Positions 57,456 to 64,000 of a DNA stretch of 64,000 nt are shown one piece after another (position 1 is the first letter of the stretch; every line of letters begins with the position of its first letter). The notes under the pieces are model-generated. The model was given only the letters and a program-made list of their open reading frames with translations, did no database searches and was not told where the DNA came from. Source of the DNA: Lactiplantibacillus plantarum EGD-AQ4 (lineage in GTDB: Bacteria; Bacillota; Bacilli; Lactobacillales; Lactobacillaceae). The DNA lies in contig NZ_AVAQ01000001.1 of assembly GCF_000463075.2 (NCBI RefSeq), forward strand, positions 496,001 to 560,000, in the 5' to 3' direction. The position numbers and the translations under genes are program-made.

Positions 57456-58895
57456 TTAAGAATTTGGTAAAAACAATTGGGCTAAGCGCTGTTCCCACGT
57501 GACCGTTGCTGGACTTCCGCTCGGTTTCACCGCGTTCAGCCCCAATTCAGTCAATGGCAGTGGTTCGCCTGCTAACTGACAACAACGGTCCGTATGCGGC
57601 GCTTCAGCCTCATCAAAATAAGTCAACATGACCGCGCGATGACAAGTCGTCGTTTGGACATACCGCATCAAATCGCGTAGCTCATGTTCCTTGGCCGCCT
57701 GACGCGCTGCAAAAATTTGCGCGACCTCAGCCGGCGGAACTGCTTGTTGCCAATAGGCTTCTAGCACGCGAATACGATCATCAGTAACCGGTTGACCGGC
57801 CTGATGACGAGCAAAATCTTGTTGGACTTCATTGGGCGTGGCGGCAGTCAATTCGTTTAAATTTCGAACGAGGTTTTCATCACCAGGGGCATACAACATC
57901 ACGGCTAAGGCCTGTTTGCCATCCCGCCCGGCACGCCCAATCTCCTGCACATAATCCGCTAACGTGGTCGGTAGATGGTAATGAATGACCAACCGAATAT
58001 CCGCCTTGTTGATTCCCATTCCAAACGCCGACGTCGCACAAATGACATCCAATTGATCGGCCATAAACTGTTGCTGAATTTTAAAACGGTCCTCTGCCGC
58101 CAGTCCGGCATGATAAGCTGCCACGCGCAGGTCAGTCGTTGTCCGCAACCACTCCGCAATCAAATCCGTTTGCCGTTTAGACGTAAAATACACGATTGCC
58201 GGCCCCCGACTACTCGTGACGAGGTGTTGTAGTGTCGCGCGTTTATCTGCTTCATCATTGACCGCTTCCACGGCCAGATAAATGTTGGGCCGATTGACCG
58301 AATACAAGACTTGTTGCGCATCAAGGGCATTCAATTGCGTCAGAATATCCTGGCGAACTTGTGGTGTCGCAGTCGCCGTCAACATCAAAGTACGCGGCGT
58401 CCCTAACTGTTGGCGAATTGGGCCGAGTCGTCGATAATCCGGGCGGAAATCTGGCCCCCAGGTTGAAATGCAGTGGGCTTCATCAATCACTAATAACGCA
58501 ATCGTCAATTTTTTGAGCGCTTCTTGAATCGCGGCTTGCTGCAACATTTCCGGCGAAACAAACAGAAATTTCACTTGGTTCAAATTTGCTAATAACCGTT
58601 GGCGCGCACCAAAATCCAACTGTGAGGTCAAGGCCGCCACCTGCTTTTCACCCTGATAATTTAAGCGGGCGACTTGGTCTTGCATCAGTGAAATCAGGGG
58701 TGACACCACCACGACGAGGCCTGGCACCACTGTACCGACCAATTGATAAATCAAGGATTTCCCAGTCCCCGTGGGCAAAACGGCCAGGACATCCTGACCA
58801 GCTAGCAAATCCTGAATAACCGCCAATTGTCCCGGACGAAACTCGTCGAAGCCATATTTAGTTTTTAACAGTTGATACAATTCAGCTTCCGACAT
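57456..58895 (-). CDS. recQ: RecQ-type ATP-dependent DNA helicase (short form)
   Basis: A 479-residue superfamily 2 helicase. Motifs: FRPGQLAVIQDLL (motif 0), LPTGTGKSLIYQL (Walker A), VIDEAHCISTWGPDFRPDYRRL (DEAH and aromatic loop), ATSAFGMGINKADIRLVIH and QEIGRAGRDG (motif VI). The zinc region is CHRAVMLTYFDE...DRCCQL, which has fewer Cys than the usual four; no HRDC domain follows, so this is the RecS-like short form. It overlaps ypbB by 14 bases. Confidence 0.93.
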   Translation of the reverse strand: MSEAELYQLLKTKYGFDEFRPGQLAVIQDLLAGQDVLAVLPTGTGKSLIYQLVGTVVPGLVVVVSPLISLMQDQVARLNYQGEKQVAALTSQLDFGARQRLLANLNQVKFLFVSPEMLQQAAIQEALKKLTIALLVIDEAHCISTWGPDFRPDYRRLGPIRQQLGTPRTLMLTATATPQVRQDILTQLNALDAQQVLYSVNRPNIYLAVEAVNDEADKRATLQHLVTSSRGPAIVYFTSKRQTDLIAEWLRTTTDLRVAAYHAGLAAEDRFKIQQQFMADQLDVICATSAFGMGINKADIRLVIHYHLPTTLADYVQEIGRAGRDGKQALAVMLYAPGDENLVRNLNELTAATPNEVQQDFARHQAGQPVTDDRIRVLEAYWQQAVPPAEVAQIFAARQAAKEHELRDLMRYVQTTTCHRAVMLTYFDEAEAPHTDRCCQLAGEPLPLTELGLNAVKPSGSPATVTWEQRLAQLFLPNS

Positions 58896-59928
58896 GGTGA
58901 CACCTCATAATTTGAAATAATCGAAATTCAAAGAAATCCAGTTCCGGTAACGCCACTTGCGCATCTTGAAACGACCAACTGGCAATTTCTGGCCGACCGT
59001 CAAAGCACTGCGTTAATTTTTCAATCACCTGAGCATCTAGCACCGTTGTGAATGGAAAACGGGGCAGCCAAATGGCCACTTCCAGCAAGTGTTCACGAAC
59101 CGTACTCAATTTTAACTTGCGAGCAGCTGCAATTTTGGTCAAAGTGCGTGTTTGTGTAAAGGCTTGATAGGTTTGCTGGGCACTTTTACTGACCGGACTC
59201 TGCTGAACAAGCGGCGCCAATAGTGGCCACAGCGGATCATCTGGATGGGCTTCTAGCCAACGCACCCACTGACAAGCCACATCAGTTCGCATCAAGCCGG
59301 TCTCAAGTGGCTGCCGATGTAACATTGTGGCTAACTGGTCATTGGTCCGTCCCGGTGCCTGATAACCCGTCAAACTGTCAACGAACACTGTCGCCAACTC
59401 ATCAGTCGGGACACTCGTCAAAAAAGCAGTCAGTGACGCATGAACGCGGCCCCCTAAATCGGCCGTCGATTGTGACCGCAACCATCGTTTGACCTGGGCC
59501 TGAATGCTGGGATCCGTCGTGGTCGGATAATACCGGCGCTCATGGTGAACCAACTCGGAAGTCACTTGAAGCGCCAGCTGACTGACTTGCTGAAAGCGGC
59601 GCACATCAACCGTTTGGAATAAGCTGAACGCTTGTGGCGAGTAGCGGTGTTCTTGGATGGCCACCCACCTTGCCGTTCCCGCCGCAGTCAACTGCCAACT
59701 ACCCGCTTCAGGACTCACCAGTAAGCCGTTCTCCTCCAGAACCGCCGTCGCCGCCATAAAATCTTCAAGTGGAACCCCGTGCCAGCTATCTAGTAAGTCC
59801 AAACAACCCGCGGTCAAACCAGCAAACAACGTCGAAACCGTGCGACGTCCGCGTAAGACGTTGAACATACCTTTGGCGCGGCGTGGCGTCGTCCCAAATA
59901 AAAGCAACACATAATCCGTAAACACCAT
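58882..59928 (-). CDS. YpbB-like helix-turn-helix protein
   Basis: A 348-residue protein of the family encoded next to recQ in Firmicutes. Visible are a short N-terminal region and a C-terminal helix-turn-helix (TKIAAARKLKLSTVREHLLEVAIWL) that resembles the HTH domain attached to RecQ in other bacteria. The shared unit and 14-base overlap suggest that it is a partner of the helicase. No enzymatic motif is seen. Confidence 0.85.
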   Translation of the reverse strand: MVFTDYVLLLFGTTPRRAKGMFNVLRGRRTVSTLFAGLTAGCLDLLDSWHGVPLEDFMAATAVLEENGLLVSPEAGSWQLTAAGTARWVAIQEHRYSPQAFSLFQTVDVRRFQQVSQLALQVTSELVHHERRYYPTTTDPSIQAQVKRWLRSQSTADLGGRVHASLTAFLTSVPTDELATVFVDSLTGYQAPGRTNDQLATMLHRQPLETGLMRTDVACQWVRWLEAHPDDPLWPLLAPLVQQSPVSKSAQQTYQAFTQTRTLTKIAAARKLKLSTVREHLLEVAIWLPRFPFTTVLDAQVIEKLTQCFDGRPEIASWSFQDAQVALPELDFFEFRLFQIMRCHHVGS

Positions 59929-60097
59929 GGCACCTCCTTTCTGAATTAGCTAACTGTTGATATCTAATTTTTATGTAGATTCGAACTGAACTTTCCTTGA
60001 TTACAGCAACACGGCAAATTATTTCAAGTCGAAAAAATTCACTATATTGATGAGTACACGTTACATTAGCTATGCCTTGCGCTAGTTAGTTTGTCCT

Positions 60098-60766
60098 GAA
60101 TCATGATTAAAGTATGCCAGTTAGTTTGGATTACTGTTCGTCAGATAAACTTTTGAATCAGTATCGTTAATGATTTACGTCATTTGTGTACCGGTAAAAT
60201 CGCCTGAAGATGATCACTTGCTTCAATGGAAAATGGCCTTACAATTAGTACCAATTACCTTCAATTCAGGGTTTCGGCTCCTCAGTCGACTATGTAGGCT
60301 TCACAAACATTCAATATTGTTGATGGTTTCCATAACTAAAATACGAGTAAAGCAACTTAAAAATTATCGACAATCAGTCTCAAAGTTGATTATTAAAACA
60401 ACTGTTTACTAAGAATCAATGCCCAGTGCTTCTCAGAGTGTGAGGTTCAGACGGGTTGGGACTGAGGATTAGCCTAGCTAGAGCGTTAAGCGGCGCATTT
60501 CCGCTTGGCGTTCTGGCGTAGCTAACCGGAAGTCCCAGTCTGACCCGAACACGTTTCATCCATATTGCATAGAACGTGGAAGACCAGTATTTAAGACGTG
60601 GTTTGTCGGCTTAAATCTGTGTCCACCACGTTCCCGGCCATTGCCCAGAATGCCTGTAAGTCGGCGTAGGACGTCGCTACAATAGCAGGTTTATGCTAAC
60701 TCGCACTGTTTCCAGCGGGTCTCAGCTGGTAGCTTCAGAACTTTGAATTGGCATGATTTAATCATC
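60098..60766. repeat. Decayed IS-like element, copy 2
   Basis: Collinear with 46514-47125 (matching blocks are listed there). The left end has ATGATTAAAGTATGCC and the inverted right end ATGATTAAATCATGCC, so terminal inverted repeats are still visible. It lacks the 117-base insert of copy 1 but contains its own structured insert of about 190 bases. Confidence 0.68.
60445..60633. repeat. Structured insert with two hairpins
   Basis: The first hairpin (60445-60550) has arms of about 50 bases that pair imperfectly: GTTC...GGGACT...TTAGC...AAGCGG against CCGCTT...GCTAA...AGTCCC...GAAC, with a seven-base apical loop. The second (60571-60633) pairs AGAACGTGG with CCACGTTC and inner ATTTAAG with CTTAAAT. 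Both lie between blocks that are adjacent in the other element copy. Confidence 0.65.
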
Positions 60767-60923
60767 TATAGTGCTAAAGAATAACTAGCGCAACGCGTTC
60801 AAGACTAAAATTTCCAAGTTAAAAACACAATGCTTTAAGAATAGCACGCTCAGCGGTCAAAAAAAAGCAGTCACCATGCAATTACGCAATTGATGACTGC
60901 TCACGTTTTTCACGTGTTATTTT

Positions 60924-61508
60924 TTAAACGCGACTTGTCAATTGATTATGCGTTCCCAACCACTTTGCTAAGCGGTTGTAGACTAACCAGAAGACGTTGC
61001 CGACCAATAAGCCTTTGATCAAGTTGAATGGGACAACGGCCACTAAGACGATCGTGTTCAACGACATGCTTAGCTTCATGCCCATCACTTGTAAGTAAAA
61101 TGGCAGTACGAACGTCAAGTTGGCTAACGATTCAATGACCGTCAGTCCAATCGTCGCGACACAAATCGCAAGCGGCATCCGCCACTTCGGATTGCCACGA
61201 TAATAGCGCAGCACAGCGGCAAACGCTAAAATCAGAATAGCCGTACCTAAGAAGCTGGCCAACGAACCAATTAAGTTATAGACCGCAAAGCCCACCATGG
61301 CTGAATGCAGTAATAACTTGATAATGGTGATGATGAACGCACCGCCAACGCCGAATAGAAATAGACCAATCAAAATCGGAATATCCGAAAAATCAATCTT
61401 CATCCATGGCGCAACCGGCAAAATCGGAAACTCCAGTAACATTAAAATATACGCAATGGCACCGAGTAAGGCTATGCCCACTAGTCGGTGTAACGTTGTA
61501 TGTTGCAT
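60924..61508 (-). CDS. ribU: Riboflavin ECF transporter substrate-binding subunit
   Basis: A 194-residue membrane protein with about six segments. The AILMLLEFPILPVAPWMKIDFSDIPILIGLFLFG region is typical of RibU, with the riboflavin-binding loop between helices 1 and 2, and the C-terminal RLAKWL is short. It captures riboflavin and docks to the shared EcfAA'T module, which is encoded elsewhere. An FMN riboswitch and terminator lie directly upstream, which confirms the assignment. Confidence 0.96.
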   Translation of the reverse strand: MQHTTLHRLVGIALLGAIAYILMLLEFPILPVAPWMKIDFSDIPILIGLFLFGVGGAFIITIIKLLLHSAMVGFAVYNLIGSLASFLGTAILILAFAAVLRYYRGNPKWRMPLAICVATIGLTVIESLANLTFVLPFYLQVMGMKLSMSLNTIVLVAVVPFNLIKGLLVGNVFWLVYNRLAKWLGTHNQLTSRV

Positions 61509-61562
61509 AACGCACCCTCCTATGGGTCATCTTCAATGAACCGCATTACCATTTGTTCAACT

Positions 61563-61609
61563 AAAAAAAGTCCGCTCCGATCACACTAACTGTCATCCGG
61601 GGCGGACTT
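61563..61609 (-). terminator. Terminator of the FMN riboswitch
   Basis: On the minus strand AAGTCCGCCCCG pairs with CGGAGCGGACTT (one mismatch), followed by TTTTTT. It lies between the aptamer and ribU and would form when FMN is bound, ending transcription. Confidence 0.93.
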
Positions 61610-61635
61610 ATTTGCAACGCTTGGCAAATAAGCTC

Positions 61636-61751
61636 GATCTTCTTTATACCAGACTTTACTGTCGACTTTGGAATTGCACCAAATCACTATGCACATGCAT
61701 AGGTCGCGGGTTGTTACCGCCGGTCGGGAATTGCACCCTGCCCTGAAGATG
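61636..61751 (-). ncRNA. FMN riboswitch (RFN element)
   Basis: The minus-strand sequence contains the conserved RFN blocks in order: CAGGGTGCAATTCCCGACCGGCGG, CCCGCGA, GATTTGGTGCAATTCC, and CGACAGTAAAGTCTGG. The closing P1 helix pairs ATCTTC with GAAGAT. FMN binding should favour the downstream terminator and switch off riboflavin uptake by ribU. Confidence 0.97.
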
Positions 61752-61808
61752 AACCAATATTTATTTTTACAAATTCATTGTAATGGCTTCCGTTCAAAAA
61801 TGCAAGCG

Positions 61809-62525
61809 TTATCGTTCACCTTTTAACTTACTAATTTCAATCGGCTTTAATTTACGGTATTCGCCGGGTTGTAAACTTTGTAAATCTAAAATGCCGTACC
61901 GTTCACGTTTCAGCTTCGTCACTGGGTGGCCAACTGCCGCCAGCATTTTCTTTACTTGGTGATTGTGGCCTTCGTGAATCGTCAACTGGACCAACGCGTT
62001 ATTTTTCTTGTGATCACTATCTAACAAATTCGACTTGGCCGGGGCAGTCTTGCGACCATCAATTTCGATACCGAGTCGTAATTGCTTCAAGTCAGCATTG
62101 GTCGGCACCCCTTCAACTTTCGCCAAATAAGTCTTTTTGACCTCGTACTTCGGATGGGTCAACCGATTAGCCAAGGCACCATCATTGGTCATAATGAGTA
62201 AGCCGGAAGTATCATAGTCCAAACGGCCCACCGGATAGATCCGTTCTGGCACATCCTCAAAAAAGTCCATGACGGTTTTGCGGCCCTTCTCATCGTGGAC
62301 AGTCGTTACGACGCCCCGCGGTTTGTAAAATAAGTAATACACGAGTTTTTCAGCGTTCAATGGCACGCCGTCAACTTCGACGTGGTCATGTGGTTCGACC
62401 TTAACACCCAAAGTCGTCACGGTCTTGCCGTTGACTTTGACGTGGCCTGAAGTGATCAACACTTCGGACTTCCGTCGCGATGCGATACCGGCTTCTGCCA
62501 TCACTTTTTGTAATCGTTCTGCCAT
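61809..62525 (-). CDS. rluB: 23S rRNA pseudouridine synthase RluB-type
   Basis: A 238-residue enzyme with an S4 RNA-binding domain at residues 3-60 (ERLQKVMAEAGIASRRKSEVLITSGHVKVNG) and an RsuA/RluB catalytic domain with the Asp in PVGRLDYDTSGLLIMTNDG. It isomerises a uridine of 23S rRNA. Its ATG shares one base with the scpB stop (TAATG), so it is translated with the scp genes. Confidence 0.94.
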   Translation of the reverse strand: MAERLQKVMAEAGIASRRKSEVLITSGHVKVNGKTVTTLGVKVEPHDHVEVDGVPLNAEKLVYYLFYKPRGVVTTVHDEKGRKTVMDFFEDVPERIYPVGRLDYDTSGLLIMTNDGALANRLTHPKYEVKKTYLAKVEGVPTNADLKQLRLGIEIDGRKTAPAKSNLLDSDHKKNNALVQLTIHEGHNHQVKKMLAAVGHPVTKLKRERYGILDLQSLQPGEYRKLKPIEISKLKGER

Positions 62526-63124
62526 TAGTTTTCCTCACGATTTCCTTTTAGTTTATCCTGAAATGCATTCAAAAATAGATCCGTTTCTGGGGCGGGATGT
62601 TCTGCATCACTCAGCGCCGCTAAATCGATGGCAGGCAAATCATCCAGTGATTTGAGACCGAAGTAATCCAAAAACAGTTCCGTGGTCCCATATAAGATTG
62701 GTCGCCCTGGTTCATTTAACCGTCCCGTCTCAGTCACGAGTTGCCGAAGCACCAACTTTTGAATCGTCGAACCACTGTGAACACCCCGAATCTCATCAAT
62801 TTCAATTCGTGTCAGTGGTTGCCGATATGCGATAATCGCGAGCACTTCTAGCGAGGCTTGTGACAAACTGGTCGTCAGTGGCGCTTCGAAGTACCGTTTC
62901 AAGACTGGCGCAACTGCGGCCTTAGTCGCAAGCCGGTACGTATTCTCCGTTGATAAAATCATCAACGCACTGTCCTCGTCTTGCTCATAACGCGTCGCAA
63001 GTTCCGTTAGCATCGTGGCGATCGCAGGCTTAGCAAACCCAGTTGCGTGCTCGATTTCAGCCACGGTAATGCCTTCATCCCCAGCAACAAATAATAATCC
63101 TTCAATCTGTTCAATGTTCGTCAT
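62525..63124 (-). CDS. scpB: Segregation and condensation protein B
   Basis: A 199-residue kleisin-interacting protein with two winged helices: [24 protein letters not shown] and [23 protein letters not shown]. With ScpA and SMC it compacts and separates chromosomes. ATG at 63124 is nine bases behind AGG; the ATG at 63133 lies on the SD itself. It overlaps scpA by 14 bases. Confidence 0.95.
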   Translation of the reverse strand: MTNIEQIEGLLFVAGDEGITVAEIEHATGFAKPAIATMLTELATRYEQDEDSALMILSTENTYRLATKAAVAPVLKRYFEAPLTTSLSQASLEVLAIIAYRQPLTRIEIDEIRGVHSGSTIQKLVLRQLVTETGRLNEPGRPILYGTTELFLDYFGLKSLDDLPAIDLAALSDAEHPAPETDLFLNAFQDKLKGNREEN

Positions 63125-63875
63125 GCTGTTCATCCTGTCGTAAATATAAATGGATCGGGGTCAGCGGTGCCGCTTGCTGTAGCGACACTTGATCCTGCTT
63201 GGTTAATTCTAACACAGCCATAAAGGTTGTCACTAACATTTCATCACTCGCGTTGACCGTAAACAAATCTGCAAAATCCATGCCGTGTGGTCGATCTTGC
63301 AGTTGCGTGGTAATTTGCACCATCCGTTCATCAATGTTAACCGTCTCGGCAACGACCGTCTTGGTGAGCGGCCGCACACGACGCCGTTTTGCGACTAATT
63401 GACGAAAAGCGGCTTGTAAATCGTCCAAAGTAATACCCGCGGTCAGCTTGGGCGCACTTAAATCAGCAGGAACCAACATGGCTTCGCGCGTGAAATGTTG
63501 ATGTCGCTCCTGTTCCTTTGTCCGTAATTCCCCAGCAGCTTCTTGATAGACCTTATAGGCCAACAATTCGGCCACCAACGAATCACGGGGATCGGTGTCA
63601 TCTTCTAAATCATCGTCATCTTCTGGCTCCGGTTGCGGCAGTAAGAAGCGACTCTTAATGGTCATCAAAGTCGCAGCCATCACTAAATAATCACCAGCAA
63701 TATCGAGTTTCAGCGCTCGCATTGAGTGCAAATAATCTAAATATTGTTGGGTGATGGCCGCAATCGGGATATCATAAATATCCATCTTGTTTTGCCGAAT
63801 CAGATGCAATAATAAATCCAGTGGCCCCTCAAATTCCGAAATCTTAATGGTGATTGGTTGTTGTTCGTCTGTCAC
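63111..63875 (-). CDS. scpA: Segregation and condensation protein A
   Basis: A 254-residue kleisin. It begins [31 protein letters not shown], the ScpA hallmark; a central acidic linker ([13 protein letters not shown]) separates it from the C-terminal winged helix that binds the SMC head. I prefer the GTG at 63875 because GGGAG is seven bases upstream. It overlaps the end of the upstream gene by 32 bases. Confidence 0.94.
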   Translation of the reverse strand: MTDEQQPITIKISEFEGPLDLLLHLIRQNKMDIYDIPIAAITQQYLDYLHSMRALKLDIAGDYLVMAATLMTIKSRFLLPQPEPEDDDDLEDDTDPRDSLVAELLAYKVYQEAAGELRTKEQERHQHFTREAMLVPADLSAPKLTAGITLDDLQAAFRQLVAKRRRVRPLTKTVVAETVNIDERMVQITTQLQDRPHGMDFADLFTVNASDEMLVTTFMAVLELTKQDQVSLQQAAPLTPIHLYLRQDEQHDEH

Positions 63876-64000
63876 GATTACGCTCCCACGCACCCACAAT
63901 TGGTGCCATTTCTAAAGTTCCCATCACGCGCTGATCCGGGTACAACGCGGCCAATTCATCCAACATTTGGTATTGATTGGCCGCCGTTCGTTCTTCTGGT
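63844..64000 (-). CDS. C-terminal part of an unidentified gene (tentatively RibT-type acetyltransferase)
   Basis: Frame open from the right edge to a TAA at 63844-63846; about 51 codons are visible. The peptide contains NQYQMLDELAALYPDQRVMG, then [17 protein letters not shown], and ends TTTNHH. A helix followed by a strand fits the end of a GNAT domain, and ribT is often found before scpA in lactobacilli, but the part is too short for a firm call. It overlaps the start of scpA. Confidence 0.45.
   Translation of the reverse strand, partial: PEERTAANQYQMLDELAALYPDQRVMGTLEMAPIVGAWERNRDRRTTTNHH

Larger units (their letters stand above)
59929..60923. other. 1-kb gene-free stretch holding a decayed repeat with two hairpins
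   Basis: No credible gene; the plus-strand open frame at 60170-60412 has no ribosome binding site and is part of the decayed element. The content is described under the repeat entries at 60098-60766 and 60445-60633. Confidence 0.75.

Noticed and set aside
60170-60412. Plus-strand open frame of 80 codons
   Set aside because: No SD; it is part of the decayed element and is not conserved in copy 1.
1-64000. CRISPR array, tRNA or rRNA genes, phage modules, toxin-antitoxin pairs
   Set aside because: I found no regularly spaced repeats, no cloverleaf or rRNA sequence and no convincing two-gene toxin unit on reading both strands.

Overview
The window looks like core chromosome of a low-GC Gram-positive lactic acid bacterium, most likely of the Lactiplantibacillus plantarum group. 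I base this on recalled protein similarity and on a gene order resembling the homologous Bacillus subtilis segments (topA-trmFO-xerC-hslV-hslU; thyA-folA next to degV/ypmR/ypmS; cmk-rpsA-der-hup; ypbB-recQ-ypbE; scpA-scpB-rluB-ribU). I see no rRNA, tRNA, CRISPR array, intact insertion sequence or prophage.

Layout: 1-13.3 kb, mostly plus strand and the most accessory part. It starts with the end of a teichoic-acid polymerase-like gene. Then come a GNAT acetyltransferase, an OhrR-like redox regulator with a flavin disulfide oxidoreductase, a processive glycosyltransferase followed by a frameshifted membrane glycosyltransferase, and a redox cluster (two flavodoxins, a zinc alcohol dehydrogenase, an SDR protein). 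This part closes with a gene-free AT-rich stretch and a tyrosine recombinase relative that has lost catalytic residues. 13.6-22.7 kb: yozE, msrB-msrA, ppaC, a LysR regulator, parE-parC and plsY. 22.8-33.2 kb, minus strand: aldose epimerase, then hslU, hslV, xerC, trmFO, topA, dprA, rnhB and rbgA. 33.5-38.3 kb: a MetE-like methyltransferase divergent from a LysR regulator, and a MarR regulator with a DHA2 drug exporter. 38.5-46.4 kb, minus strand: ctpA, yozE, ypmS, a GDSL hydrolase, degV, folA, thyA and an ABC-F protein. 47.2-64 kb, minus strand: cca-dapB, a HAD phosphatase, a TPR protein, hup, der, rpsA, cmk, a LysM protein, recQ-ypbB, ribU behind an FMN riboswitch, rluB-scpB-scpA, and the end of one more gene.

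Regulation can be read at several places. The OhrR-like gene and its neighbouring oxidoreductase share an inverted-repeat operator. The first flavodoxin has a promoter of MerR type (19-bp spacer filled by a perfect dyad) but no MerR gene lies nearby. The msrBA promoter carries a 10+2+10 dyad. A classical LysR site lies between the MetE-like gene and its regulator. The SD of xerC is embedded in a terminator-like hairpin, and the drug exporter has an attenuator-like leader.

The least explained structure is a pair of decayed non-coding elements of about 0.6 kb (46.5-47.1 kb and 60.1-60.8 kb). They are collinearly related and have terminal inverted repeats; one contains a roughly 190-bp insertion with two hairpins. 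I found no clear multi-gene system that I would call new; these fossil elements and the dead recombinase beside AT-rich DNA are the best leads.
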